A stretch of 64,000 nt of DNA from Grimontia kaedaensis (GCF_023746615.1 NZ_CP082276.1:930001-994000); one strand, 5' to 3'. Counted from the first letter of the stretch, positions 42,117 to 51,350 are shown. Notes: a model not told the origin generated them from the sequence alone. Translations and numbers: made by a program.

Positions 42117-43133
42117 TTACTCCTCGTCATCCATCAGGTAAGCCAGTTTCGCGTCTAGAAGTGGCAAGGACTCATCAACCAATAGCAGCAACAAATCACA
42201 CTTGATGTTGGTGCCATCAATGGCGTAACTCACTTCGATTGTCACAGTACGCTTCCAAGTACCGTGCATATTTTCTGCCAGCTTATCGACAGATTGGTGT
42301 TGCCCAATAATGGCTGGATAGCTTTGGGCAAAAACTAAACCAGCTTGCTCACCAATACCTGAAAGGAACGCACTGATCAGCACGTTGCTGACATCGACGA
42401 GGACTTCGAGGTCATTATCGACACTACCATCATCCGGATAATCCAGAATACTCAGCAGGTCTTTCATCGAGGAATCCGAGATTAGCATCAAGGCTTCACC
42501 CGCTAGGCCTTCCCCACTGAACCCCTGACAAATTCCGTTCATGTTGTCGTTATTGGCGAGGTGCTTGATGGTCATAGTGAGTTCACTCACCTCAAGCACG
42601 TTCACCTGTGGAAGAGGCATGTGCACAAACACGTCAAAGTAACGTGCCAGCGAATCTGCCGCACGACCCATCGCCACGTTTACCACTTCCATATACATCT
42701 CACGGCGTCCAATTTTCATGTCCGCTGGTTGTTGAGCAGGCTTTGGTGAGGTAGAGGGCTCGTTGTTTTTAAAAGGTTGTAAAAGCTCAGTCAATTTTTC
42801 CTGACTGACAGGCTTCTGTACGAATGCTTTTGCGCCCAGAGAGATGACTCTCTCTTGCGCTTTTGGTTGTATATCGCCTGATACGACAAAGACGGGAACA
42901 TTGATGCTGTTGGCTCGCATCACTTCCAGTGTTTCAAAACCATCCATTTCTGGCATGGTCAAATCAAGAAACATGACATCGAAACTGGAAGACTGAAGTT
43001 GCTCGATGGCGACTTTGCCATTTTCCGCGAACGTCACTTCTGCATTAACAAATGCTGGCAGCGACCGGGCAAGTTGCTTTCGTGCTAATGCAGAGTCGTC
43101 GGTGATTAATACTCGGGTTGTCAAAATCTCCAC
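42117..43133 (-). CDS. Response regulator with C-terminal CheC/CheX-like domain
   Basis: A 338-residue protein. Residues 1-120 are a receiver domain (RVLITDDSALARKQL, phospho-acceptor Asp in DVMFLDLTMPEMDG near 57, late Lys in FVQKPVSQ). After a Ser-Pro-Ala linker, residues 140-335 resemble the CheC/CheX phosphatase fold, with VDVSNVLISAFLSGIGEQAG in place of the usual E..N.....A helix. It may dephosphorylate CheY-like proteins or be a phospho-dependent binder. Translationally close to the PAS gene. Confidence 0.8.
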   Translation of the reverse strand: MEILTTRVLITDDSALARKQLARSLPAFVNAEVTFAENGKVAIEQLQSSSFDVMFLDLTMPEMDGFETLEVMRANSINVPVFVVSGDIQPKAQERVISLGAKAFVQKPVSQEKLTELLQPFKNNEPSTSPKPAQQPADMKIGRREMYMEVVNVAMGRAADSLARYFDVFVHMPLPQVNVLEVSELTMTIKHLANNDNMNGICQGFSGEGLAGEALMLISDSSMKDLLSILDYPDDGSVDNDLEVLVDVSNVLISAFLSGIGEQAGLVFAQSYPAIIGQHQSVDKLAENMHGTWKRTVTIEVSYAIDGTNIKCDLLLLLVDESLPLLDAKLAYLMDDEE

Positions 43134-43327
43134 CCCTAAATCCGGCTGCGTATTCTATTGATTTGAACTGTTGTTGTAAGCAAGGCTACGAAATATAACG
43201 CAATTTTCAAGAAAATATGACCTTACTCCCATAAGCATAGTTGTTAAACAAGCCTATTGGTCTCTGTGGAAGTAATTTAATGTGATGGGGAGATGGATTG
43301 ACCGAGCTTCGACTCCCCCATTTGGTC

Positions 43328-44002
43328 CTAAGGATGATCAGGAAGTGGCACATTACCAAATGCTGAAAGTTCCCTTTTCACTTTGTCGAGATCTGAGCTT
43401 AGGTGGTCAAATTGCTCAATCATCGCAGTGTTCTCTAGTTTCTGCGAATTAAAACTGTCGCAATCGCTTTGGGATACCTTGTTCCATGAGTTCCCTTTCT
43501 TGTATTCGGCACAGGCTTTTTGGCTTAGCTCTAACTTGTGTGCACCTTTGAGGATTTTCTCGTTCAGCTCACCAACCGCTTTTGTTAAACGGTAACGTTC
43601 TGCATACAAAACATCAGTATCCGTCACCCGCTTTTTCAGTTGTGCTATCGCGATGGATTGGGCTTCCATCGTCTTTTCCAACTGTCCGGTTTTACCTGCG
43701 TAAGCTTTTGCCTTCTGTCCTAACATCGCTTTAAGCGCCACAATTTCAGCATCTTTCTCTTCAATTTGTTTTGTGAGGGATTCAGCATGTTCAATCGCTT
43801 CGTCACCTTGGGTACCCAATTGAGCCAGTTGTTTCTGGGCATCTGCCAACACCAGCTGCACATCGGACAACGCAGCGTTTGCTTCCTCCAACTGTGACTT
43901 CATAACGTTTTCAATGGAAGACCAATGGTTCCAGGCAACTAGCCCACCTAAAAGCAAACCACCCGCGAACAGCAATGCACCTTTTTTATTTGTGCTTGTC
44001 AT
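43328..44002 (-). CDS. Membrane-anchored coiled-coil protein
   Basis: A 224-residue protein starting MTSTNKKGALLFAGGLLLGG, a single N-terminal membrane anchor, then a long coiled coil from about residue 35 to 150 (repeated Glu, Lys, Gln and Leu in heptads). The C-terminal region has a cysteine pair (ACAEYKKGNSWNKVSQSDCD). I know no named family. The chosen ATG follows AAGGAACAAACA. The gene stands between the MOSC fusion gene and the REC gene on the same strand, but gaps of 120 to 190 bases argue against one operon. Confidence 0.6.
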   Translation of the reverse strand: MTSTNKKGALLFAGGLLLGGLVAWNHWSSIENVMKSQLEEANAALSDVQLVLADAQKQLAQLGTQGDEAIEHAESLTKQIEEKDAEIVALKAMLGQKAKAYAGKTGQLEKTMEAQSIAIAQLKKRVTDTDVLYAERYRLTKAVGELNEKILKGAHKLELSQKACAEYKKGNSWNKVSQSDCDSFNSQKLENTAMIEQFDHLSSDLDKVKRELSAFGNVPLPDHP

Positions 44003-44123
44003 TGTTTGTTCCTTACAGCTGTCACTGCCTAATCCCAAAAAAATAACTGCCACCATGATAGCGCATGGTGGCAGTTATTAATGTTAGCTGAAGGAAAATT
44101 TTCTTTATATTTCTTTCACTTGC

Positions 44124-45953
44124 TCAAGGTTTGACCAAAGTGACGTCACCTTTTGGAATACAACAACATGCGAGTACAAGACCATCTTCTTTCTCACCCG
44201 GAAATAGAGCCGGCATATCCGGTTGTTCTACCTCACCTTCGACTAAACGAAGCTTACAGCATCCACATACGCCTGCGCGGCAGCTGTAATCGACATAGAC
44301 ACCTGCCTCTTCAGCTTGAACCAAAATTGGACGCTGATTTTCACCGCGGATAAACTCACCTTCGATATTAATGTTCACTTCCATCGCTGGCGCATCATTA
44401 CCTACAGTTGGCGATGTGAAGAACTCCTGGTGGCGTTGGTTCTCAGGAACACCCAAGGCTTCAAGTAGGTTCATGGCGGACTCCATAAACCCTTCAGGGC
44501 CACAAACAAAGACTTCACGTTGAGGGAGTTTAGGCACTAATGCGAGATGCTCCTGGCTCAAGCGACCCGACATTCCCTGCCAATCATCTGAAGGCTGACT
44601 CAACAAAGTCATGACGTTGAAGCCAGCATGGGCAGCTTCAAGAGATTTAAGTTCTTCTGCAAATGGGATGTCTGCTTCCGTACTGCATAGGTGTAGAAAG
44701 ACCACGTCATTAACTTCGTTATTATCCGCCAGAGCACGAAGCATCGACATCATTGGCGTGACACCACTACCGCCTGAAAGTAGCAGCAGTTTCTGTCGCT
44801 TGCCTGAATCATCACTCAGGTGGAATTGCCCCTCCGGCTGCTGTGCTTTGATTTTGTCGCCGGCTTTTAGGTTGTCGTGAAGCCAGTTAGACACTAATCC
44901 ACCATCAACGCGCTTGACCGAAATCGATAGCTTATCCGGACGAGTTGGGGAAGAAGAAAGCGTATAGCGACGCTGGATGCGCTCACCATGAATATCCAAT
45001 TCAATGGGAAGGTGTTGACCTGCTTTATATGCAGGTAAGGTGCCTTGCTGACTGGTAAACCAAAAAGTTTTAAAATCACGCGCGACGTCTTCGATCTCAC
45101 TACATTTGAGATTTAGCTTTGGCGTGGTGTTATCTTCGTAGACTTCAGGTTCACGGTATTCAAGAACTTTGATTTCATCATCTGCGGAAATCAATCCTTC
45201 ATTCAAGGCAACCAGATTCATCCCAAAATTCACGTTACCGTCTTTGTCGGTGCGGAACTGGCTCAGCGTAGTGATAGGCTCACCGTTCACACGGAATCGA
45301 CCACTTTCTAAATCAAGCGTGGTGAACACACAGCGGCTGCATGGGCGGTCGACCTGAAACGTCACGCCACCAATGCGTATTTTTTCCCAGCGATCTTCTT
45401 CGAATGCATCACAGCCGGCCGCCACAATGTTAGTACGGAACTGGTCCATGATGTGTTTATCTGGGGAGCGTTCGTTCAACGCTTCCAAGGAGGCTTCTGA
45501 AATGACCAAAAGCGGATACCCATCAGCAAAGCTGACTTTGGTTTGAGCGCTTTGGGAAAAACGTGGGGAAGATTCTTCACCCGTAAACAACAACTGCTTG
45601 TTACCACCTAGCAAGTGGCTGAACCATGCATTGGCGGTAGATGTTGTAGAGTATCCTGCGAACTCGTCTTTCCAGACGCCCGTCTGCACTTCAACCATAG
45701 AGAATTGAGAGTACTTCAACACCAAAGGAGACATGGTGGGATGGGTCAACGTAATACCATTGGACTGAATAGCCACAGACACTTCAGTCAGCTTTGGTTC
45801 GGTGCGTCCGGTGACCATTTTCCCCGTGCTATCCGTCACCATAAAGCGGCGATCGAAGCTCAGGCCAATTTTTTCTACCCAAGCGTTGGAGAGCGAGATG
45901 CCTCCTGCCGATTTAACGGGAAATACATTTATCTGGCTGACTTTTGTGCTCAC
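44124..45953 (-). CDS. MOSC domain-ferredoxin reductase-2Fe-2S ferredoxin fusion
   Basis: A 609-residue three-part enzyme. Residues 1-270 are a MOSC_N plus MOSC region (FPVKSAGGISL, FADGYPLLVIS, and RPCSRCVFTTLD with the probable molybdenum-ligating Cys). Residues 285-510 are a ferredoxin-NADP reductase module (RRYTLSSSPTRP for FAD, LLSGGSGVTPM and VFVCGPEGFM for NAD(P)H). Residues 520-609 are a plant-type 2Fe-2S domain (SCRAGVCGCC). E. coli YcbX has MOSC plus ferredoxin and needs a separate reductase. Here the complete electron chain for reducing N-hydroxylated compounds may be in one chain. Confidence 0.88.
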   Translation of the reverse strand: MSTKVSQINVFPVKSAGGISLSNAWVEKIGLSFDRRFMVTDSTGKMVTGRTEPKLTEVSVAIQSNGITLTHPTMSPLVLKYSQFSMVEVQTGVWKDEFAGYSTTSTANAWFSHLLGGNKQLLFTGEESSPRFSQSAQTKVSFADGYPLLVISEASLEALNERSPDKHIMDQFRTNIVAAGCDAFEEDRWEKIRIGGVTFQVDRPCSRCVFTTLDLESGRFRVNGEPITTLSQFRTDKDGNVNFGMNLVALNEGLISADDEIKVLEYREPEVYEDNTTPKLNLKCSEIEDVARDFKTFWFTSQQGTLPAYKAGQHLPIELDIHGERIQRRYTLSSSPTRPDKLSISVKRVDGGLVSNWLHDNLKAGDKIKAQQPEGQFHLSDDSGKRQKLLLLSGGSGVTPMMSMLRALADNNEVNDVVFLHLCSTEADIPFAEELKSLEAAHAGFNVMTLLSQPSDDWQGMSGRLSQEHLALVPKLPQREVFVCGPEGFMESAMNLLEALGVPENQRHQEFFTSPTVGNDAPAMEVNINIEGEFIRGENQRPILVQAEEAGVYVDYSCRAGVCGCCKLRLVEGEVEQPDMPALFPGEKEDGLVLACCCIPKGDVTLVKP

Positions 45954-45977
45954 GCTGACTCCTTTCTTTTTATATGC

Positions 45978-46241
45978 ATACCCAAACGACCTGAAGATGC
46001 TGGCGTTCAGAGGTCATCAATGCGTTCAATTCGAGGCAAATTTCGCGAGGAATAGTCATTCTATTTCCGTGGAATTTAACGAAGAAGTGGGCGCATTGAG
46101 GCCCTCCCTTTGGGCGAGTTGACTGACGCTGTGCTCTTTGTTGTTCCTTTTTGGTGGAGGTGACTACACCTACAAAGGAACGCCGCGATCACAACGCCAG
46201 TCAAACTCGCTGAATCCAGCATCTTCAGGTTGTTTGGGTAT
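45978..46241. repeat. 264 bp palindromic element with 26 bp terminal inverted repeats
   Basis: The ends (45978-46003 and 46216-46241) begin ATACCCAAAC and match as inverted repeats at 25 of 26 bases. Nested inside are further complementary pairs: GTTCCTTT at 46143 with AAAGGAAC at 46174, and GCGAGTTGACTG at 46114 with CAGTCAAACTCGC at 46198. It has no coding frame and could fold into a long branched hairpin. A short copy lies at 1920-1963. It has the form of a MITE or REP-like element; I recall similar sequence in Vibrionaceae intergenic regions but cannot verify that here. Confidence 0.7.
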
Positions 46242-46331
46242 ATACACCGACTCCGTATTTTACAGAATCGGCGTTTTATTGCTCCAACAAACTGTTCAGT
46301 AAGAGAAATGCTTCACTGATATCTTACTGAA

Positions 46332-47987
46332 CTAACAGGCAACGCTTTTCCCTTCAGAAGCGATGATTTGAGCTAGTCGATCAGGTTCACTCACTAACGT
46401 CGGATACTTAAGATACAAATGATGCAAACAGGTCAGACATAGAGATATACAGTCATTAGTTTTCTCACGGATCTCCTCTGCATCCCACCACGCTTCGCCG
46501 GACAGGATGAGGTTCCAATCACGGGTCAGCATTTGAGCGACTTCAACGGCCTCTTGTGCATCGCCTTTGATCAACACGCTGACTGCCTGAGCAACGTTCT
46601 CGGCTTGAGAGCCTGCACCGAAAATATTCCGCAGTGCGAGGATCGCATCTAACAAGCCATCTAAACGATCGGGCTGTCTCGCCGCGCTAAATAGCCTTCC
46701 GAAAGCAAGTCGAATACCCGTTGAATCAGTATCTTCAAGCAAAAGGCTCCAGTTTTCCAAATCATCCAACACACTGTTAGTGACTGAAACCGGCTCTTCA
46801 GCCTCTTTGACCGTATCGACAATCTGTTTTGCCCCTTCCAAGGAGAAAGGGTCGATATGCCATGCCCATTCTGGCGCAACGAAAGGCGGAGTTTGCTCAA
46901 GGAAACACATCGCCATACATAAGGTAATGTTCAGCTCGGTAGCGACTTTGTCATTCTCCGCATCCATCACATCATCCGGCCATTCGTCATCTTCCAGCAA
47001 ATCACCCACATTGATGGCGTAAGCAAAACCGGATTCCAACATAAAGCCGCTGTCTTTGCGTTTAGCCATCTGGCTCGGCAGTTGAAGTACATATTCAGCA
47101 ATAGCCGGTGTGTAGCGGCGAATGGTTCCCCACTTGGTATCCAACGCATCGAAGTCAATTAACGCAGCATTGCGGAAGCCAACAAACAGCGGGATCTGGG
47201 CGACTTCGCCATCGGCCACACTTCGTGCGATTTCCAGCATCTCGAGGACCGTCTCGACGAAGATATCTGAGGAAATTGGCCCACGCACACGCATTAAGTC
47301 GTAGCTGTTAATCAATAACGCAGCGGGAAGCGAGGAAAGCGTGATCACGCCGCGCTTGCCTTTAGAATCCGCATAGTGACCGAAGGTTTCGCTCGGCTCG
47401 TTTCCAATGGTTTCAAAGACACGCTCAAACGAATGATCTTCAATGAAATGTCGATACAAGGTCTTGTGACCGGGCAGATTCATGATCGCCGCGCTCAAAT
47501 GACCCGAAGCACGGTAAAACAGATGAGGACGAGCCCCTGCTTTTACCAGGAACAGCGGATAAAGCTCAGCCGCAACATTCGCCAAGCTGCGCGCGAGCGG
47601 ATCTGTCGCATTAACTACCGGCGTTGCACCACCATTTTGGCGACGCCAGACAGAAAACATATGCTGACCATTCTGCAGCACGTGAGGCAAACGATGGAAA
47701 AAGGATTGTTCGATGTCACCCTGTGAAACCGCCACGGCACGCATTTGTCGGCACAGTTGAATGTAGGAAGACAGTGTGTCTTTTTGCTTGGCGTTCAGAC
47801 GCGCCTGGTGTTGCAACACCAGCCTCGCATCCGCTTCAGAAACGTTCAGGATATAACTGACAACGCGATGCCCCATGGCTTTGACGAAATTCGGGATAGG
47901 TTCTTTCAACGGCATGTCACCCCCAGCGTCAATCTCTTCCGCTACACCCCATTTAGCGAGAGAGTCGTCTATCCAAACAGCGCTCAC
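46332..47987 (-). CDS. Large orphan protein, possible HEPN-like C-terminus
   Basis: A 551-residue soluble protein I do not recognise. It is rich in Ala, Leu and Asp, without signal peptide, membrane segment or catalytic motif in the first 400 residues (a helical region with GHRVVSYILNV and HLFYRASGHLS). The last 150 residues look like a HEPN-type helical bundle: RLAFGRLFSAARQPDRLDGL, then LDAILALRNIFG and QMLTRDWNLILSGE, where many HEPN RNases have R-x(4-6)-H. The key histidine is absent. The protein sits next to a mobile-looking palindromic element. Confidence 0.5.
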   Translation of the reverse strand: MSAVWIDDSLAKWGVAEEIDAGGDMPLKEPIPNFVKAMGHRVVSYILNVSEADARLVLQHQARLNAKQKDTLSSYIQLCRQMRAVAVSQGDIEQSFFHRLPHVLQNGQHMFSVWRRQNGGATPVVNATDPLARSLANVAAELYPLFLVKAGARPHLFYRASGHLSAAIMNLPGHKTLYRHFIEDHSFERVFETIGNEPSETFGHYADSKGKRGVITLSSLPAALLINSYDLMRVRGPISSDIFVETVLEMLEIARSVADGEVAQIPLFVGFRNAALIDFDALDTKWGTIRRYTPAIAEYVLQLPSQMAKRKDSGFMLESGFAYAINVGDLLEDDEWPDDVMDAENDKVATELNITLCMAMCFLEQTPPFVAPEWAWHIDPFSLEGAKQIVDTVKEAEEPVSVTNSVLDDLENWSLLLEDTDSTGIRLAFGRLFSAARQPDRLDGLLDAILALRNIFGAGSQAENVAQAVSVLIKGDAQEAVEVAQMLTRDWNLILSGEAWWDAEEIREKTNDCISLCLTCLHHLYLKYPTLVSEPDRLAQIIASEGKSVAC

Positions 47988-48139
47988 GAGAGGCTATTTG
48001 ATCGTATCACCACGTGCTTTGAGAAAAGGCAGGCTGTTTGGACTTCTTATGCTTTAGTTATCGGCAGCGCGTTAAAAAAATATAGCAGCTACCCGACAAG
48101 ATCTTTCGAGCCACTAGCCTGTTTCTTGAATTTCCGTTG

Positions 48140-49033
48140 TCAGTTGAGAGAGTTACCAGTGGCAATTTTTTTCAGCGCCGACCACACTTTTTCTCCCGAT
48201 GGATGCAATCGTGACTGATACCGGTAAGCATAGTAGGCGACTTGCCGGACATGCTTCTTATCTCCCAACACGAACAAGCGGCCCTCTCTGATTTCATCTC
48301 GAATCGAAAAGTCCGGTAACCATGCCACTCCCTGACCTTTGAGGGCCTGAAGCTTTAACATGTCGACCATCGACGAAAGAAAGACAGTTTTTAGACTGTT
48401 CTCAGTGCGAAGGGAGTCAGTTTGTCGCCCCATGTAAGACGTCGGATTATAGGCCAGCCATGGTGTTGCTTCTTCAGATACGAGCGAAAATTTTGGCAAC
48501 CCTTTTTCGTTAGGCGCTGTGACGGGTAGCAAATCAGCATGACCGACCTGAATGTAATCAAATGGCGGTAATTTCAGGTGTTCGTTCTCAAACGCCAATA
48601 ACAAGTCACACTCGCCTTGTTGAAGTGCGTCCACGGCTTCATCCACGTTCATGGCATCAACACTTAGCATAGGCTGTATTTCGGGCGTAAAGGCTTGCTG
48701 AATCGCGAGCGTCATATCCAAAGCCAGCGAATGGGCAGAAGCAATGCGCACTACGCTGCCATCTGAGTAATTGAGAGCGGATATCTGGCTGATCCCCTCT
48801 TCCATCTGATGAACCAGAGTTCTCGCGGTAACCCGGAATATTCGACCACTGGCTGTTAATGCAACGGGGGTTTGAGTGCGGTCAATCAGTTCAGCGCCGA
48901 CAGACTGTTCAAGCATACGAATGCGACGCGAGAAAGCGGGCTGGGTAATATTTCTAAGCCCTGCTGCCGTCGAAAAATTCCGTGTTTCTGCCAATGCCAG
49001 AAAATCTTCCAGCCACTTACTTTCGATATTCAC
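48140..49033 (-). CDS. dgcR: LysR-family regulator of the dgcNA locus (DgcR-like)
   Basis: A 297-residue LysR-type regulator. Winged-helix DNA-binding domain at residues 5-65 (WLEDFLALAETRNFSTAAGL, ITQPAFSRRIRMLEQ), then an effector domain. The sequence recalls E. coli YjiE/HypT in several places (WLPDFSIRDEI, SYMGRQ). Divergent transcription from dgcN with a 218 bp shared gap is the usual arrangement for a local regulator. The name DgcR rests on this context and on the reported marine D-glutamate pathway. Confidence 0.75.
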   Translation of the reverse strand: MNIESKWLEDFLALAETRNFSTAAGLRNITQPAFSRRIRMLEQSVGAELIDRTQTPVALTASGRIFRVTARTLVHQMEEGISQISALNYSDGSVVRIASAHSLALDMTLAIQQAFTPEIQPMLSVDAMNVDEAVDALQQGECDLLLAFENEHLKLPPFDYIQVGHADLLPVTAPNEKGLPKFSLVSEEATPWLAYNPTSYMGRQTDSLRTENSLKTVFLSSMVDMLKLQALKGQGVAWLPDFSIRDEIREGRLFVLGDKKHVRQVAYYAYRYQSRLHPSGEKVWSALKKIATGNSLN

Positions 49034-49251
49034 GCCAACTTCTCTTACTTTGCTTCTGTCCCTATCGGCATTTTAATTTCATAGGCAAAGCTTAAGTCGA
49101 TACATATCACATTATTCTAAGTTTTTGATAACCAATCGGCATGGGCGAATCACAAACGGCATTTTTCCGTCAGGCCCAACCCACCTATAGTGAAAACATC
49201 ACCTTAGGACTTCATGCTGCACGCAAGGGCGTGCCGGAGAAAAGGAATAAA

Positions 49252-50265
49252 ATGAACATCCCAGCCCCTTACCTTCTTATGCTCGGCGAAAGCCATGACC
49301 CTCTTGCGATTAAAACTGCCCGCGGAATCCACTACTGGCGACCAGAGAAATGTCTGGGTCAATTACGTTTGAACGATGGTGTACCTTCACTTGGCCTTCT
49401 GGATATGGATGCAAAAACTGCATACGCGCAAGGCGCCAAAACCTTTGTACTGGGTACAGCAAACGCGGGCGGCGTATTGGCCGAACACTGGATCCCGATG
49501 ATTGTTGAAGCGATTGAACTAGGTATGCATGTCGCCTCTGGATTGCACCAACGTTTGGCGGATGTGCCAGCTATTGCTGACGCGGCAGAAAAAGCGGGCG
49601 TTCAGCTGTTCGACTTGCGCCACTACGCTGAAAAACTGGATGTCGGGAATGGTAAGAAACGCTCTGGTCGACGTCTGCTTACTATCGGCACCGACTGTTC
49701 CGTCGGCAAAATGTTCACCACCTTGGCGCTCGAAAAAGCGATGAAAGCGCGCGACATGAAAGCCACTTTCTGCGCAACAGGGCAAACAGGCATTTTGGTG
49801 GAAGGTAAAGGTATTGCAGTAGATGCAGTGATCTCAGACTTTATCGCAGGTGCAACGGAAGCGTTATCGCCAGCATGCGACGCCGATGAATGGCAATTGA
49901 TTGAAGGTCAGGGCTCTCTGCTCAACCCTGCATTTTCCGGTGTCACTATGGGTCTACTGCATGGTTCCCAGCCTGATGCATTGGTCCTCTGTCACGAAGC
50001 CAATCGTCCGCACACCCGCCATATGCCTCATATGCCAATGCCAGCAGTCGAAGACATTATGGAGCTTGGCTTGAGATTAGCAAAACTCACCAATCCTAAT
50101 CCTCGCTTTGTTGGCATGGCAATTAACACCTCTGCACTTAGCGAAGAGGACGCCAAGGTCTATCTTAAAGAGATGGAAGAAAAGCATGGATTGCCAGCCA
50201 CGGATCCGGTTCGATTCGGTGTAGAAAACATCGTCGATCATCTGGTCACCAGTTACGAGGGTTAA
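49252..50265 (+). CDS. dgcN: DUF1611-family N-acetyltransferase DgcN
   Basis: A 337-residue DUF1611 protein. The start at MNIPAPYLLMLGES is preceded by AAAGGAATAAA; an ATG at 49141 would add 37 atypical residues. Motifs include TARGIHYWRP, the P-loop-like GTDCSVGKMFTTLA, EGQGSLLNPAFSGVT and CHEANRPHTRHM. In marine bacteria DgcN acetylates D-glutamate as the first step of its catabolism, followed by racemisation by DgcA. That assignment is from the published pathway; the pairing here with a matching dgcA supports it. Confidence 0.82.
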   Translation: MNIPAPYLLMLGESHDPLAIKTARGIHYWRPEKCLGQLRLNDGVPSLGLLDMDAKTAYAQGAKTFVLGTANAGGVLAEHWIPMIVEAIELGMHVASGLHQRLADVPAIADAAEKAGVQLFDLRHYAEKLDVGNGKKRSGRRLLTIGTDCSVGKMFTTLALEKAMKARDMKATFCATGQTGILVEGKGIAVDAVISDFIAGATEALSPACDADEWQLIEGQGSLLNPAFSGVTMGLLHGSQPDALVLCHEANRPHTRHMPHMPMPAVEDIMELGLRLAKLTNPNPRFVGMAINTSALSEEDAKVYLKEMEEKHGLPATDPVRFGVENIVDHLVTSYEG

Positions 50266-50266
50266 G

Positions 50267-51202
50267 ATGCAGATAAACGCACAGATAGCCACATACAAAC
50301 TAAAGCGCCCCTTTACGATTTCTCGTGGCAGCCGAACTCTAGCGGAAGTGATTCAAGTGACCATCGAGAAAGATGGCAAAAAAGGGACGGGTGAATGTTC
50401 GCCAACTGGACGTTATGGGGAATCCTTTGACAGCGTCTTAGCACAGATTGATTCTGTGAAAGGAAAAGCCTTTGACCGTTCACAATTAAAAGCGCTTTTG
50501 CCTGCAGGTGCAGCCCGCAATGCCTTAGATTGTGCGCTCTGGGATCTGGAATCAGACAACTTCCCTGATGGATTTTCGTTGCCAGAGCGTATTCAGACAG
50601 CAATGACCGTTTCCATTGCTTCACCGCAAGAAATGGGCGAAGAGGCTAGACGTTATGTGGAGCAAGGCGCAACGCTTATCAAGGTAAAATTAAACGGTGA
50701 TGATGTGTTTGAGCGACTTTCAGCGGTTAGAGCTGCTGCTCCGGATACCACATTGATTGTCGATGCCAATGAAGCTTGGGGGGATCTGGATATCGAAGCG
50801 ACGATTCAACAAATCGCACCGCTAAATATCGCCATGGTTGAACAGCCCTTACCTGCCGCTGAAGACGAAGTTTTGCGCCATGTTTCCAGCCCAATTCCAC
50901 TTTGTGCCGATGAGAGCTGTCATACCGCAGATGATGTCGACAGCTTGATCGGCAAATACCAAATGGTGAATATCAAATTAGACAAAACTGGCGGTTTGAC
51001 GGCAGCGTTCGAATTGGAACAAGCAGCGCGTGCCAAAGGAATGCAAGTGATGGTCGGTTGTATGCTTGGAAGTTCTGTCGCCATGCGCGCAGCACTTCCA
51101 GTCGCAGCTACCGCGGTATTGGTCGATCTCGATGGTGCGTTCCTGATCAGTGATGATGTTCAGGGCGGCTTAAACTACCAAAACGGTAATATTGTCCTGT
51201 AG
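50267..51202 (+). CDS. dgcA: Enolase-superfamily racemase/epimerase DgcA
   Basis: A 311-residue enolase-superfamily enzyme starting one base after dgcN stops. The barrel shows the paired acid/base lysines and metal ligands: LIKVKLNGDD (KxK), IVDANEAWGD, MVEQPLPA, CADESCHT and NIKLDKTGG. These are the residues of dipeptide epimerases and mandelate-racemase relatives. With DgcN next to it, the likely substrate is N-acetyl-D-glutamate (racemised to the L form), not a dipeptide; this is inference from context. Confidence 0.85.
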   Translation: MQINAQIATYKLKRPFTISRGSRTLAEVIQVTIEKDGKKGTGECSPTGRYGESFDSVLAQIDSVKGKAFDRSQLKALLPAGAARNALDCALWDLESDNFPDGFSLPERIQTAMTVSIASPQEMGEEARRYVEQGATLIKVKLNGDDVFERLSAVRAAAPDTTLIVDANEAWGDLDIEATIQQIAPLNIAMVEQPLPAAEDEVLRHVSSPIPLCADESCHTADDVDSLIGKYQMVNIKLDKTGGLTAAFELEQAARAKGMQVMVGCMLGSSVAMRAALPVAATAVLVDLDGAFLISDDVQGGLNYQNGNIVL

Positions 51203-51223
51203 TCATATTCTTAGCTCACAAAG

Positions 51224-51260
51224 AGGATGAAACGCTTTCATTGCGTTTCATCCTTTTTTG
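51224..51260 (+). terminator. Terminator after dgcA
   Basis: AGGATGAAACG and CGTTTCATCCT 11 bp stem with a nine-base loop, followed by a T-run. Confidence 0.88.
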
Positions 51261-51321
51261 TTGCTTTGGATCGGGTCACAAAAATAGACACCTAAATTGC
51301 GACAAATTGTTAACAGCCATC

Positions 51322-51350
51322 TTGACCACCTACATACCGACCACTATTCT
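51322..51350 (+). promoter_or_regulatory. Sigma-70 promoter of the desaturase gene
   Basis: TTGACC (51322-51327), a 17 base spacer and TATTCT (51345-51350): good -35 and -10 elements with ideal spacing, 39 bases upstream of the ATG at 51389. Confidence 0.65.
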
